Source of the DNA: Mikania micrantha
Taxonomy: Eukaryota > Streptophyta > Magnoliopsida > Asterales > Asteraceae
NCBI GenBank assembly: GCA_009363875.1
Contig: CM018695.1
Coordinates: forward strand, 69,121,313 to 69,185,312
Direction of reading: 5' to 3'
Length of the DNA: 64,000 bases
Positions 13,298 through 27,118 of the stretch are shown in pieces (position 1 is the stretch's first letter; every line of letters starts with the position of its first letter). The notes below the pieces were generated by a model. The model saw only the letters and a list, made by a program, of their open reading frames with translations, was not told where the DNA came from and did not search any database. The position numbers and the translations under genes are program-made.

Positions 13298-14127
13298 TGT
13301 CACACCCCCAAATTCCCACTTGTGGTGTCAGTCCACATGGGTGTGACGTGGCCAGGATCACAGCTCATGGTCATATAGAACGACTCTATATGAGTTATAC
13401 AATCACACCGTTTTGTAAAACAAGCATGTTTTCAAAATAAAGCAGCGGAAATGTTTTATAATTAAAGTAGCGGAAATATATAAGAGTAATACAGCGGAAA
13501 GTAAATTGTGTCAGACACTACATAGTTTAAATTGTTTTTAAAACAAATCAATTGCACACAACATCCTAGGACACGAGTCTATATGCAAGCCAGACTCCTT
13601 AGTGCTTCCTCGTGCGCGTCCTAGCGTGTGCTCCATTTAGTTACTTGAGAATACATGCGAAAAGTGTCAACTAAATAGTTGGTGAGTTCACAGGTTTAGA
13701 CAGACAGAAATAGTAAACAGACATATACTGGGTATGTTAAGTTTAGTAGTTGGATCTACGATCCATAGAGTGTGTCATGTCATCTTACCGAAACTCGACT
13801 GTTTCCGTTTGCCTCCGCGGGTCATCGCTGAACCCGACATCAACATCGATATTACACTCGTTATGACCTCCAGTCAACGTTGTTCCCGAGTGGGGCTAGT
13901 CAAACCCAGTAGTACTACGTAATAACGACTCGTTTGTCATACAACTGACGGTAAGGATAAGTGAGTACTTTATGCGATAAAAGTTACACTCGAAAATAGT
14001 TTTACAACATACCAATCATATATCTAAAACAGTTGCATAGTAATCTCACCCCAATAGTTTAGCAAAGCAGTTAAAGAGTAAAAGTGGGGCTGTAAACTCA
14101 CCTGAGTTTAGCAGAGTGCGTTCTTAC

Positions 14128-17100
14128 TATGACAACTAGTACCTGACCGGCCGGCAAGTCCGTACGGTACGTGTACTATAAACAGTAACTACGTGTAAAT
14201 ACAAGTATGTGAACAGTGTTTGTGTTAACAGAAATCAGAATACAGTAAACAGTTGTACGTATTTAAGTGAAAACTGAAATACAGTAAGTACAACAACTCA
14301 CGATAAACAATAAGTTGTATGTATTTAGGTGAAAACCTAAGTACTGTTAATACAATGAATGCAGAAAAACAACAATGTTCAAATAAATAACAAGAACATG
14401 TCGGTTGCGATCTGATATCCACAGATGACAGGAATCAGATGGTTGACAAATCAGTAAGAGAACAATGTGAGAACAAGAAGTTTAGTGGAGTCTGTCAGTG
14501 AGGAAACACAATTCAAATACAATTGCAGTATTATTTCAGAATAACGAACTGACAGTGTGTTTGTGTGGGTGACGATTCACACAAACATATCTGTGAGTTT
14601 AGAGTTCTGAAATAATGACTGAAAAGTAGAAAACAAAAGTCGGAAGGCAAAACCATCGTCGTGTTCGTTCGGATGACGATTCGAACGAATACGCGCGAAG
14701 GTGACGCGTTCTGACGAAACGAAAACGAAAACGACATGAACGACAATAATTTAAGAAAATAAAACATTTTAATGTTTTACAATTTTGAAACTCATCAAAA
14801 TTAAATAAAGAAACTATCTTTATTTAAAATCCGTAAAAACGCGCGTTACGTTCCGGAAACGTAACGAAAACGCGAACCCTGCAACAAAAAACGAACCTGA
14901 ACACCATCGGGGTATAAATACCCTAAATGAGGGTATTCCCTTCATTTCTTTCATCTCCTTTTCTCTCTCAAAACCCTAATCCCGGCCACCCTCTCCCTCA
15001 CTAGATTTCAAGCTTCAAAACCCCATAACTTGCTCATTTCTTAACGAAATTGAGTGATTCTTGAACCTAAACGAAGATCTCATCACCCTCTACACGAAAG
15101 TACAATCGATCTAAGCCAAAATCCACAGAAATTCGAGGTAAGGAGCTGCAAAACTTTCGAAAAATTAGGGTTTTGTTTGAATCTCCTCACCTTCGACTGG
15201 TTCTAGTTCATCTCTTTGACTTAAACCCCTAGAAAACACATCCTTGCTTACCACCATCATGGAGCATCATCCTCTAAACCACCACCAGCATGGACACCAC
15301 CTGGGCGGCGGCTGGTCGAAGCAGCACCTCACAGCCCGGCCGAATGGCCTAGGGCCGAAAGGAAGGGCGACCGAAGGAGAGGTGGCGAATGGGAGACTTC
15401 ATTCTCTCGGCTGTCATTCGTTGGTCAAAGGGCTGTTCATTTCGTGATGACCCCATTCGGCCGAAGCAGAACCCCATTCGGCCACTGGTCTTTCGCCGGC
15501 CATTCCTAGTCGGTACCACCAAAGTCGGCCCACCAGGTGTTATTCGACACCCATACGGCAGCCATCATCATTCGGTCAACCCATGAGCCCCATATCATCA
15601 GTTGGCAGAAACCCTAGTCGACCACAACTCCATCATTCGGCCTACACACACACCCACACATTCGTTTGATGACCATCGACCATCTTCATTCGAAAAGCAG
15701 TTCATTCGGCCCACTTCTACACCCAGGCCCAATAGACTGCAATCAGTCCATGACGAAATTCATTAGGCCCAACAGAATTTCTATGGACCAGACATTTTGT
15801 TTCGGCCCACATCACCACATTCAGGCCCAACAGCAACTCAGTGGACTTACCCTAACAGTTGGGCCCATCTAACACCCTAGTCGGCCCAAAATCATTCAGT
15901 TCGGCCCAAGGCTTGATAATCGGCCCACAGTTCATTAGTTCGACCCATGTGATAATTGTTACAAGTCATTTGACCTAAAACGTAATCAAGAACATAAATC
16001 AGTGACATGGATGTTATACATGGAGTTTCTAAAATATTACTAAGGTATTAAAGTTGGGTTATACTCTTAAAGACTAAAAGAAGGTATTTTAAATATGATA
16101 ACAAGTGATTTCAAGAAGTTAACACAAAGGGAACAATAATAACCCATAGCTAAATTACAAGAGGTGAAGGGTTACAATAAATTAAATTGAATTGAGCCTA
16201 AAATTAATAACAAGACATATTAGTCTTAGGCTAATAGGGTGAGTTGATTAAGACCTATGACCAGTACACGGGGCCGAACAATGAAGACCACGACCGAGAT
16301 ATACGAGTGTTAGCCAAATTTCATGGCTAACACATACACACACACACACACGGATCTCTACAACTTATACTTACAAATAACAAATAACATGAAATCAATA
16401 CAGGAGCGTCAATACAACAACAAGAACAACAAAGAGCGCGTGTATTCTTGTTTTAGACTAAGTCAACCACAACAACTACAAGGTAAGTTCATATGCCCCT
16501 TTTCTTTAATATTAACTGATTTTAAACTCTCGGGGCTGAGAAACATGCTTAACTTTTATTTATTTAAAAGTTTTATGTTTAACATATTGCTTACACTTGA
16601 TTAGATAATATTAATTGAATTATTATTATTTATCATTGTATGCATGCTTGCTTGATCATGATATGACAGAGATAACTAAGATGAATATGATGATATAATT
16701 TCATAACTCATCGACACAATAGAATAACATAGTTGTAAGATTATATCTCACAACACATAGTTATTCTTACAAGAACAAACATTGAGATGAACGTAGATGA
16801 ACATGATGACAAGGAACAAAACACATGAATAATGGGAAGATAACACATCTTCATATCATTATTCAACACTAGAGTTAACTAAATGTAATAAGTTAAGTGC
16901 TTATAACGCTTAGCTTACAACTCGAAACATATTACAAGATAACATGGAACAACTATCATCCACCACCTGAGTCGACTAAGTGTAGTAACACTAGTTCTTA
17001 CAACAGCTTAGTGACAACATGGTGACTTTATGGAATAACAAGGAATGATAATCATGATAATGTAACTTCATGATAACAACATCATTCACACAATGATTAA

Positions 17101-18547
17101 CATAATTTAATAAGACGAGTTCTTATTTAACATTGTTAATAATCACGAGAACATACGACAATGATGACAGATGACACATCGATGAACACAATACAATTAA
17201 TTGCTATTGAACTGTTGTATTATATCATTTCAATCATGTGCCATGTATTCAAAAGATCACGGTAAGACCCTTTCATAAATCGCTGACCAGTTAGTTTGAC
17301 GTGACTAAACCGACGATAGCATAGTGGTACCATAGGTTTGACAAACCTCTAGCTTGTAGGGCTAGTATGTTGATCGTAATGACTCATTGGCCGGTAACGT
17401 ATGACCGGTAACAGGGCGACTTCAAGTCAGTTCTGGGAAAGCGTCACATGGTGATATTAATAAACAGGAATATTGTAATTAATCCAACAGGACCCTATTG
17501 ATTAGTAGGTTGAGGAATTGATCTTACCTCATGTTTCACTACTAGTAATAGCTCTCGCTGAGGACATTGGGAATACAAGGTGATAGAGATAAATTGGATG
17601 CATTGTAATCTGATTACGTGAGGATTACAATGGATTCCTTTTAGGCTCTATGCACTTCGAATGAGAACAAATGACAATTGGTTAACTAACACTCTTAATA
17701 TTTAAAAGTGAATAACAGTTAACCCTACAAGTAATAGAATAATACAAGGATCAGATTAAATTAATCTAAATTCCTTAACACATCGAGGGTTTATCAATAC
17801 TTCGGTTTGATAACTAAACCCCTCTTACTATATTATTCTACATATGATATAACAGATGAATACATATCGAGCATGTTGAACAGTTAGGAAATGGAAATCT
17901 TTAGTTGTATCGCAAGTGGTGTGGAACTTGACTGAGCATGTGGTGGGATGGCATCTGGGCTTGACTCTTTCGTATGCCCTATATATAAGCATGCTTGATC
18001 AGGTGATACCCTACTTGTACATATAACTAAGGAGAGGCCATTGGGTGGAACAGGTGAATCAAACAGTACAAGTATCAATTGTAACATTGTGACTGTGTGT
18101 ATGAACAATTCAAGGATTTCAATTACTAAACTTATGAACTCACCAACCTAGTGTTGACTTTGTTTAAATGCATGTTTTCTCAGGTGACGAACAAGTTTAG
18201 TCACCAGGCATCAAGAACATAGCTAGAGGACTTTTAGAAGACCTAGCTACATTTTGTGTAATCATACTTTTGGAATGACAAAACGATCAATCATATTTTG
18301 TAGATCTTGTACAGTTACAAGATATAAACACATTGATTCTTTTGTGTGGAGTTACTTAGTTAAATTATGAACGATACATTGTAATTTAACTTTGTAATTC
18401 TATATCATTGTCATGTTAGCATTTCTCATTTATATATCATGTGCTATGCAAACAATCTGATCATTTCGATTATCAAACGATATCGCGCCCCGGGAACCTT
18501 CCGCCCGGCGGGAATGTCGATCCAGCCCGCCTGCTCGGGGTGTGACA
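14128..18547 (+). mobile_element. Solo LTR, same family as the 5' LTR at the window start
   Basis: 4420 bp from TATGACAAC (TG changed to TA) to GGGGTGTGACA, flanked by CTTAC (14123-14127 and 18548-18552). Blocks align with 1-6316 and with the minus strand of 912-5131. It contains a TATA box, an ATTCGG-rich stretch (15340-15920), an (AC)n run near 16335 and a GC-rich end. The open frames inside do not correspond between copies and are not called genes. Confidence 0.85.
14913..14920 (+). promoter_or_regulatory. TATA box of the LTR at 14128
   Basis: TATAAATA in a GGGTATAAATACCC context, followed within 30-100 bp by a CT-rich leader (TTCTTTCATCTCC) and a donor-like GAG/GTAAG at 15138. The sister LTR at 912-5131 shows a comparable CT-rich leader and GAG/GTAAG (4242, minus strand). 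This puts U3 at roughly 0.8 kb and leaves about 3.6 kb of R plus U5. Confidence 0.55.
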
Positions 18548-19362
18548 CTTACAAGAACGGAGTAGCTCACCGGCTAGTAGTTACCTATATCACATAGGTG
18601 TTATATGTTTTTGTTTGCATACATGTGGGTCTCACAGGACCGTGTTGGTGTCTAACAACTCCAAGTTGTTATGTTGACCGTGTTTGACCTAACGACCCGT
18701 TGGTGACGGTTTTGGATCAAATGCTCGTGTAACGCGCGGTTTAGTGTCGTGTGATGTGTACGGATACCAAAGTCACTTTCGTGAGGAAACTTACTATTTA
18801 TAGTAAGTTTCTATTTCAGGAAAGTTTCTACATTGGGCAAGTTATGCAAGAAATCATAATCCGATTATTCTAACATGCATATTTATCCTAAGTGAGCATG
18901 TTATCACAAAGCACATAGTTACACATAGTTGGTTTAGCATGGTTTGCGCATAAAAGTTTCTATAATTAGAAAGTTACAAAAAAAAAAATAAGCGTATGTC
19001 ACAAAGTCTAGATACCAATCTACTCGAAATATCATCATCCTAGTTCTAATTAGACATTTAATCATAACCATTATAACTAGCATGCTCCTATTTGCCAATT
19101 TATAAAATAAAGTTACTATTTTTAGTAACTCATGCCAAAACGCATATTTCAACCATTTTAGAACACAAAGCCACTTATTATCAACATAACTAGTTTAACT
19201 AAGCATGCTAATCATCTAACATTTAACAATTTCATCATTTCTAGCAACTTCATATCAAAAAGTTACTATATTTAGTAACATTCCTAAATATCATACCTTT
19301 AGCAATTCTAATCATTCCAGTGTATCAAATAACCATCATATTAACTTCTAAACATCATTTTA

Positions 19363-21267
19363 TGTCACACCCCAACCGACGGCGGAATACGTCGGGGCGT
19401 GAACGTGACTATTCAATAGCTCATGATCAACTAAAATGTTTCATAATTAATGCAACCAAATTACATTGTCTTATAAACCAAAGTAAACTAAGTTCAAACA
19501 ACCAAGTTCAAATAAACAAAAACTAAAGTTCAAATTATTTCTAAAGCTTCTAACATCCAAGCATCTTATGTGTTCATCCGAAAAAGCTCACTAGGTTGCA
19601 CCTGAAACATGAATAAGTTTGAAAGGTCAACTACAAAAGTTGTTGGTGAGAATCATAAAGTTGACTCGATAAATAGTTTAGTAGTTCAAAGTTTGAATCA
19701 TGTATCATAAACATAGCAATAGATAAGGCTTAATGTGGAAACATACATTAAACTATTGCAGATCAAACCTTAGTTAACCAAGTTAGGCATAGTAATACAT
19801 ACTATCCTTATAGTTCCAATAGTTCAAATTGTGCACAATAGTTCAAACATACAAAGTTCAATAGTTCAATAGTTGTAACTGAGTGATCACCGGCTGGGTG
19901 GAATGGTCAGTTCAATAGCTATCATCACAACAGTCAGGCTAACATAGTTAATGATCAATGCAAGTTTTGAGGATAGTTCACATGTAGTTTGGGACACAAG
20001 CTCAAATCAAAAGATAAAGTTCATCAATACAGATTGTTCAAATAGTTGAAGTTCATGTTTCATCCCCGATGTTTTGAAAACAAAATCAAATCAAGAAAAG
20101 GGGAATATGAAACTCACCTGGATAAAATAACTAGATTGAGAGTTCAAGTAGTTGATAATCCAACTTTGCGAGAAATGAATCCTCACAACAAACCTATAGT
20201 TATAAGTTCAAAATGTTCTAAGTTCAACAAGTTCTAAGTAATGTCCTAATTCATTCTAAGTTCAAGATTTAGGTTCTGAATAAGTTTAGGGAACTCAAAG
20301 ATAAGTTAGGTGATTTGGGAATAAATACGATAAAGTTGTATTTTTTTTTTTGTTATTAAGAATAAATATTAAAAGTTAAGAAAATAATGATCTAAAATTC
20401 AAAAGTTAATTATTCTTGGAATATTTAAAAGTTAAAATGCCATATATATAAAAAATGTAATTGATTATATAAAATTTATAATTAAGTTACCAGGTCTTAT
20501 GTTAATTTGTTTTTAATAAAATAAATTTAAATAAAAGTTTTTTTTTAAATAATTATTTCAGAAATTAAAAAGTATTTTTCTGAAATTTTATAAGATAAAT
20601 ATATATATGTATGTAAATTCATAATAATTATAATTCAAGTTAAATGGCATTTTTATTCAAATAAAAATATTTTTGAGTTTTTTTTTAATCCAAAACTCTT
20701 ATATAAAAATTTTCCGAATTTTTAAATGTATTTTAGTATTTTTAATAAATCATTTATTCAGTTTTATAAAGGTTTTAAATCAAAATAAATAGTTTTCTGT
20801 TATACAAATTAAAATGAAAATTTTCCCAGATTTATAAAAGTTTCAGAAATATTATATAATTTTTACAGAATTTTTATAATAGTTTAAGTATTTTTAATGG
20901 ATTGTTTATGCAGATTAATAACAACTTTAATTTGATTTAAATAGTTTTCCTGCGTAAATTTTATAAGCCAAATATTTTTATGAAATTATACTATTTTTAA
21001 ATGATTTGATTCAATACTTTATTACTCTTGTAAATTTATATTTATAAGGTATAATTATTATTTATAAATATATAAATTCATATATTCATATATTTAATTG
21101 TTTATATATATGTATATGTGTGTGTGTGTGTATATATATCTATGTATGTATGAATTGCGACATAATAAAAACCGATATAAATTTCACGTGATTATTTATT
21201 ACGTTGGTCATGATTAAAAATCGACTAACATCATTGTAACAGTGATCGGAAATTCCCGGATATTACA
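19363..21267. mobile_element. Solo LTR nested in the solo LTR
   Basis: 1905 bp, TGTCACACCCCAACCGACGG to CCGGATATTACA, flanked by TTTTA (19358-19362 and 21268-21272). The left end has a dyad, CGACG and CGTCG around GCGGAATA. The stretch 20330-21180 is very AT-rich with poly-T runs and a (TG)n/(TA)n tract near 21110-21150. GGTGAG and AAACTCACCTG words appear at 19640 and 20110 as in the other LTRs. Nothing coding. Confidence 0.85.
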
Positions 21268-21997
21268 TTTTAAACATAACTTATAGATCTAAACATACAA
21301 ATGTGGCCATTTCATCAAAAGTACATACTTTGTAACATTAGAGTTACCATTTTTAGCATTAATCCCCAAATGACCATTTATTGACAAATCAATCATTCTA
21401 ATCTTGCAAAATCATCATCAATAACACTTATAACAACATTTCAATATTAACAATCAAGCCAATGAACTTAGATCATACATGCATGTAGTCATAAGTGCCT
21501 ATTTACTAGTAAAATCAACAAATCATCATCATATGACATAGAAATCACCATAGATCATCATTAAACCACTAAATCAGTAAACAAAACCATCAAATAGTAG
21601 AATCTTAATACAAAAATTCGTGGTTCAAGTGGTGATGGTGACGCATGTAGGTATTTCCCCTTGCATGTGTGATTTCTAGAGCTAAAAACCCAAAATAGTG
21701 TTAGAACTACCTCAAGAGAGCTCAAGAAGGCTGAGATGGGGTTTGAGCAGGTCTAGAAGAGCTCTAATCGTGGCTGAGGTCGAGAACACAGCAGCTTCCT
21801 TGGTTCTTCGATCTCCTCGTTCAAGTTTGGCCTTTGAAGCTTCAATGGATCTCCAAATGATTTTCTTGGTAGTTGCTACAGATGAAAATGGTGGTAACAG
21901 GTTGTCTTTGATCGAGGTTGAGTGTTTCAGTCGAGAGAAAATGAGTAGAGGTTAGCAGAATGATTAACATTGGAGTTATAAAGATTTTTGCGTGTAG

Positions 21998-22210
21998 GGG
22001 TCGTCGCGTACCGCGACATCTGTCAAAAAGCATTCTCGCGTAGCGCGATGATTAAAATAATCATTCGGTTTCCGAAACACGCCGCGTACCGTGATGGTGG
22101 AAGATGATCGGTCGTCGCGTACCACGATGGATTTCAGAGAATTCAAATTCTCCCGCCTAGGCTTCGCGTACCGCGAAGGCCCAATTGGGTGCCGATCGCG
22201 TACCGCGATG
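21998..22210. repeat. Array of CGCG-N3-CGCG hairpin motifs in the LTR
   Basis: Six short dyads in about 210 bp built on CGCGTACCGCG. Arms are GTCGCG (22003-22017), TCGCG with loop TAG (22035-22047), CTTCGCG (22162-22178) and ATCGCG (22195-22209), plus two imperfect copies near 22082 and 22112. Outer arm bases differ between copies but pair within each. A similar array is at 60622-60750. Confidence 0.75.
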
Positions 22211-22540
22211 GGAGCCCAAATTCATAGTTTGAACCGATTTTCGCGAATTTCTCGATTACGATCATCGTTTCTCGACACATAAGCATTATTCTACTTAACT
22301 TAGGTTCCCCAGAACCTAATGTGCAGTGAAAATGTACTGTGGTTTGATCCGTTCACCAACGTTCGTCATTCAAGACACGTGCGAGTGTTGTGCGATAATT
22401 CCTCGAATTATCGGTGTGTTTGGTCTGTCGTGCCACGTGTCACACTAAATACTGATCATTCTAGTGCCACGTATGAAATAATAATACACATTATTATTAA
22501 AATAAAATGAATGCTGACCTGGAAATTGCGAGGTGTCACA

Positions 22541-23286
22541 CAGAGCTTGTATTGGCTGAGTCTTACAGGGACAAGTTTCTGAGTCAGGGTGAAAAGTATG
22601 AAAAGCAGTTTAAAATTAGTGATACAGCTGAGTTAGTAAGGAAAAGAGGGGCTGGTCTAGGCTATAACAAAATGGAACCCCCATCTATTTATACATCGAT
22701 GATGGAGGTTCGGTGTAGACCAGAAGTGAATCTTGTGTACGATGAAACTTTAGACATACACAAGATTCAACAAGAAAATAATTTGCCTGAATTTAGCCCA
22801 ACTCAATCATCTCATACATCTGAAAATGACATTTCTAAATATTTTGAGAAATTAAAATCTGTTTCCAAACACAAGAAAACCAAGAAAAATAAATCATCTT
22901 TTGTGAAAACTAAAATTGTTCAAACTGGAAGTAAATCTTCAGACGAGTATGTTACTTGTCCATCTGATAAATCAAAAAGGGCTAGATCAAAGGATAGACA
23001 AGCCAGTGTTTCAGGAACACAGGTACATCACCCAATCAACAAGCCGGTTGGAAATTTTAAACAGTCAAGTTCAGCAAACAAAAACTCATCAAATTTCCAA
23101 GGTGTGAAACCTCTCAGTGATCAGACTATGTGTTTGATGTGTGGTGAGACAAACCATTTTGCTGCTGACTGCTTCTATAATCCAAGAAGCAGAATTCATG
23201 ATAGATCACGAGGAAGAGGAAAAAAGGAAAGTTGGAGTAAGTCATCAGTGTCTTCAAGAGAACAATCTGTTCCAGAAAAACAATAA
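22541..23286 (+). pseudogene. Sirevirus gag, 3' portion
   Basis: After the duplicated CAGAG the Gag frame resumes at 22546 in the same phase in which it stopped at 13297, so the solo LTR entered an open frame here. The segment is Lys/Ser-rich and holds a second knuckle (CLMCGETNHFAADC, about 23131-23172), followed by a basic RSRGRGKKE stretch. The frame ends at 23286, with gag-pol boundary sequence following in other frames. Two widely spaced knuckles in one Gag are unusual for copia elements. Confidence 0.8.
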
Positions 23287-23436
23287 TCATCAAAGAAGCC
23301 ATCCAGAGCAGGCAATGAGAAGAGGAAAACCAATCTGTATTCCGAAAACAAGCAGCCATCGGAAGCAAAAGTTTAAATTGCTTCCGACACTCATAATTCA
23401 GGAAGAAGAAAAGCAGAAGAGAAATCCTCTCACAAA

Positions 23437-25497
23437 ATGAAGTTCAAACCAACAGAAGGAAAAGCAAGAACTGCATCTATGAGCAGTCAGAAGAAGAAGA
23501 CCACTCCAATAACCCCAAAAGTCCAAAAGGTTTGGAGGAAGAAGGAACCCTCTGAACTAACAGTTCAACCAATTAATCAACCAGCATGTTCATCATCTGT
23601 CCCACCTAAGATGATTTCCAAGAAATTTGTTTATAATGATGCTAATGGAAAACCCAAGATCACATGGGCTTGGTTTCCCATCAGGAACTAATCCACTTCC
23701 GGTCATGTGTAGAGACAGCATGAATCAAAAAGCAACTTGTGGATAGTTGACAGCGGCTGCTCCAGGCACATGACATGCAACAAGACTCATCTGCACAAGT
23801 ATGGACCATTTTTTGGAGGGTTTGTTGCATTTGGAAATGATCCGGTAGGAGGTTACATCATAGGTAGGGGCACAATCACTAACGGCAAGGTAAGCTTTGA
23901 GAACGTACATTTTGTAAAGGAACTAAACTACAATTTACTGAGTGTGTCACATGTGTGTGATCAGAAGCACAACATGTTGTTTACAGAGCATGAATGCATA
24001 GTCCTGAAGCCAGGATTTGTAGTCCCTAATGATCAAATTCTGCTCAGGGCTCCAAGAAGAAACAACATGTATATGCTAGATATGAGCACAGCTACACCTC
24101 TTAGTAATATAAGTTGCTTTGTCTCAAAAGCTTCACTTGATAAATTATCCCTTTGGCATAGAAGACTCTGTCATGTAAACCTAAAAAATATGAATAAACT
24201 GGATAAAAATAATTTAGTTACAGGTTTACCCACTAAAGAATTCATCTGTGCTGATAAGTGTGTTGCTTGCCTAAAGGGGAAGCAGCACAAATCGTCTCAC
24301 CATGCCAAAGAGATTAATTCTATTATAACACTCCTACATTTACTTCACATGGACTTGTTTGGCCCCACAAGTGTTAAAAGTCTAGGTAGGAAGTCATATT
24401 GTTTGGTGGTCACTGATGATTTCTCTCGGTATACCTGGGCATTCTTCCTGAACACCAAGGATGAAACTGCTGAGATTTTGAAATCATTTATTCTTAGAGT
24501 TGAGAATGAAAGTGACCATCATGTCAAAATCATCAGATCAAATCAGGGAACAAAATTCAAAAACCATATTTTAAATTCTTTTTGTGAATCTAAAGGTATA
24601 ACTAGACAATTTAGTACTCCTAGGACTCCACAACAAAATGGGGTTGCTGAGAGAAGGAATATGACACTAATTGAGGCTGCAAAGACCATGTTGTCTAATG
24701 CCAAACTACCAATAACTTTTTGGACAGAAGCGGTCAACACTGCCTGTTATATTCAAAACAGAATATTGGTGGTTAAGTCACATGGTATGACTCCTTATGA
24801 AATTTGGCATAAAAGAAAGCCATTTATTGGATTTCTTAAACCACTTGGATGTCAATGCACCATCTTGAATACCAAAGATCATCTAGCCAAATTTGCTGAG
24901 AAATCAGCTGAGGGCTACTTTGTTGGGTACTCTTCTCATGCAAAAGCATAAAGAATATACATCAAAGCTTCCAGAATTATTGAAGAGTCTGCAAATGTTC
25001 AGTTCAACAAACATACTCTCAATAAACCTAGAATTGGGCCTGATTGGTTATTTGATCTTGATAAATTCACATCTGCATTTAATCTTGTGAAAGAGTATGT
25101 TCCAGATCAACAGACATCTACCTTGGATGCCTCCAAACACAAAAGAGAAGAAGACTTTCGTGTTGAACTGCCAATAGCTTCAAGACAAATCTTGGCAGAA
25201 TCCACTTCAACACATGATGTTGTTTCACAGTCTGAGACAATCAACACGTCTCAGGCTGCTCCTTTAAGTGATTTTACATCAGTTCTAGTGAGTCAAGAAG
25301 AAGTTGGAAGTCCTTTTATTGAATCAAACACTCTAGAAAATCAACCCACAACAGTCCAACCTCAGAGACCTCAAGATTTACCAGCAATCCAACTTGAGGT
25401 AGTCCTTCCAAACCTTGGAACAAGCAATACTGATTTAAATTCTCAGCTGGATGTGATCCCCAGATTTCGCATTCATAATATATATCCATCCAGTTGA
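23437..25497 (+). pseudogene. Sirevirus pol, protease and integrase portion
   Basis: 23437-23691 is a basic linker ending WAWFPIRN. The frame from 23737 has the protease motif WIVDSGCSRHM, the GAG-pre-integrase/zinc region (LWHRRLCHVNL, then CADKCVACLKG), and the integrase core with HMDLFGP and NGVAERRN. The second catalytic Asp is Asn here (IIRSNQGTKF near 24535-24555, where RSD is expected), so the integrase would be inactive. A TAA at 24949-24951 interrupts the frame, which then continues in phase through the GKY-less C-terminal linker to 25497. Confidence 0.85.
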
Positions 25498-25509
25498 GAA
25501 CATCATTGG

Positions 25510-27118
25510 TAATGTTGAGGAAGGAATAAAAACAAGAAGCTCTCTGCATGAAGCAAACATCTGTTTGTTTTCATGCTTTCTATCCCAAATAGACCAAAGA
25601 AACTTGTTGAAGCACTGAAAGATAGCATCTGGGTAGAAGCCATGTAGGAAGAACTTCTTCAATTTGAAAGACAGAGAGTTTGGAAGGTTTGTCCTTTACC
25701 CAAGGGTAAATATGCAATTGGAACAAAGTGGGTGTTCAGAAATAAGAAGGATGACAAAGGTGTTGTCATAAAGAATAAAGCATGGTTAGTGGTGCAGGGA
25801 TACACCCAAGAAGAAGGAATTGATTATGATGAAGTTTTTGCTCCAGTTGCCAGAATTGAAGCCATGAGAGTATTTTTTTTAGCATTTGCGGCTGCCAGAA
25901 ACTTCAAAGTGTTTCAAATGGATGTCAAAAGTGTTTTTCTTATGGGAAGATTGATGAGGATGTCTATGTTTGTCAACCTCCTAGATTTGAGGATCCTAAG
26001 TTTCCTAATCATGTCTGCAAGCTTTATAAAGTTCTTTATGGGCTGCGTCAAGCTCCTAGAAAAAGGTATGAAACTTTATCTTCTTTCCTATTGGCCAACA
26101 GCTTCAGAAGGGGAACAATCGATAAAACTTTGTTTTTTAAGAAATCCAATCAACATATCATGCTTGTTCAGATATATGTTGATGATATTATTTTTGGTTC
26201 CACTGATGAAACTCTCTGCAAGGAGTTTGAAGCACTCATGAAGTCTAAATTTGAAATGAGTTCCATGGGTGAACTCACTTTCTTCCTTGGACTTCAAGTG
26301 AAGCAAACTCCTACATGGATCTTTATCAATCAATCCAAATATGTCAAGGATATTCTTGAAAGATTTAGTTTCACCGATTGTAAGGCCCTTGGTACTCCCA
26401 TGTTCAAAACAACATCTCTAGGCCCTGATCTTGAGGGGGGGATGTTGATCAGCACCAGTATAGAGCGATGATTGGCTCTTTGATGTATCTAACAGCAAGC
26501 AGACCTGATATTATGTTTGCAACTTGCTTGTGTGCACGGTTTCAAGCAAATCCAAAGATATCACATATGCTTGCTGTAAAGAGAATTTTCAGATATCTCA
26601 AAGAAGCACCAAAGTTAGGATTATGGTATCCTAGGAATGCTCACTTTCAATTCATGGCTAACACGGATAGTGATTATAGGGGTTGCAACATTAGTAAGAA
26701 GTCTACATCTGGAGGATGCCAGTTCCTTGGGTCCAGGATTGTGTCATGGCAGTGTAAAAAACAGACATGTGTTTCAACCTCTACTGCAGAAGCTAAATAT
26801 ATAGTCGCCTCAAGCTGCTATGCACAAGTGCTTTGGATTCAAAATCAAATGAAAGACTATGGAGTAGAATTATCTAATACTCCTATCCATATTGACAACT
26901 CTAGTGCAATTTCCATCACTAACAATCCAGTCAAACATTCCAAAATCAAGCACATTGACATCCGCTACCATTCCATCAGAGATTGTGCAGAAAAAAAGCT
27001 AATTCATTTAGTCAAAGTAGATACAGAACACAACTTGGCTGATCTCGTCACCAAGGCTTTTGATGAAGGAAGGTCCAGGTATTTAATCACAGCCATAGGT
27101 ATGATCAATTTTGAGTAA
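25510..27118 (+). pseudogene. Sirevirus pol, reverse transcriptase and RNase H portion
   Basis: RT begins in several frames before 25732. Readable motifs include GTKWVFRNKKD, VFAPVARIEAMR, FQMDVKS and the catalytic IYVDDIIFGS (about 26171-26200). One frameshift lies near 25945 and another in a G run near 26440. RNase H (26468-27118) is open: GSLMYLTASRPDI, TDSDYRGC, STSTAEAKYIV and HIDIRYHSIRD. Its end at 27118 resembles the usual copia Pol C terminus. Confidence 0.85.

Larger units (their letters stand above)
13298..22540 (-). mobile_element. Solo gypsy-type LTR inserted in the Sirevirus gag
   Basis: TGTCACACCCCCA at the left and GAGGTGTCACA at the right, with the duplication CAGAG at 13293-13297 and 22541-22545. 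Without its own two insertions it is about 2.9 kb (13298-14127, 18553-19362, 21273-22540). Orientation is inferred from its resemblance to the minus-strand 3' LTR at 58842-60950: same CACACCCCC start, AGCGGAA words, GGTGAGTTC near the left, AAACTCACCTG further in, an array of CGCGTACCGCG hairpins near the right, and a TGTCACA end. No coding domain. Confidence 0.85.

Noticed and set aside
14225..14767. Short minus-strand frames in the LTR at 14128
   Set aside because: Phe/Leu-rich chance frames in AT-rich U3, antisense to the LTR, without a counterpart in the sister copy.
22507..22545. ATG at 22507 as the start of the downstream gag frame
   Set aside because: The ATG lies in the inserted LTR; the real gag frame enters from 13297, with the duplicated target site in between.
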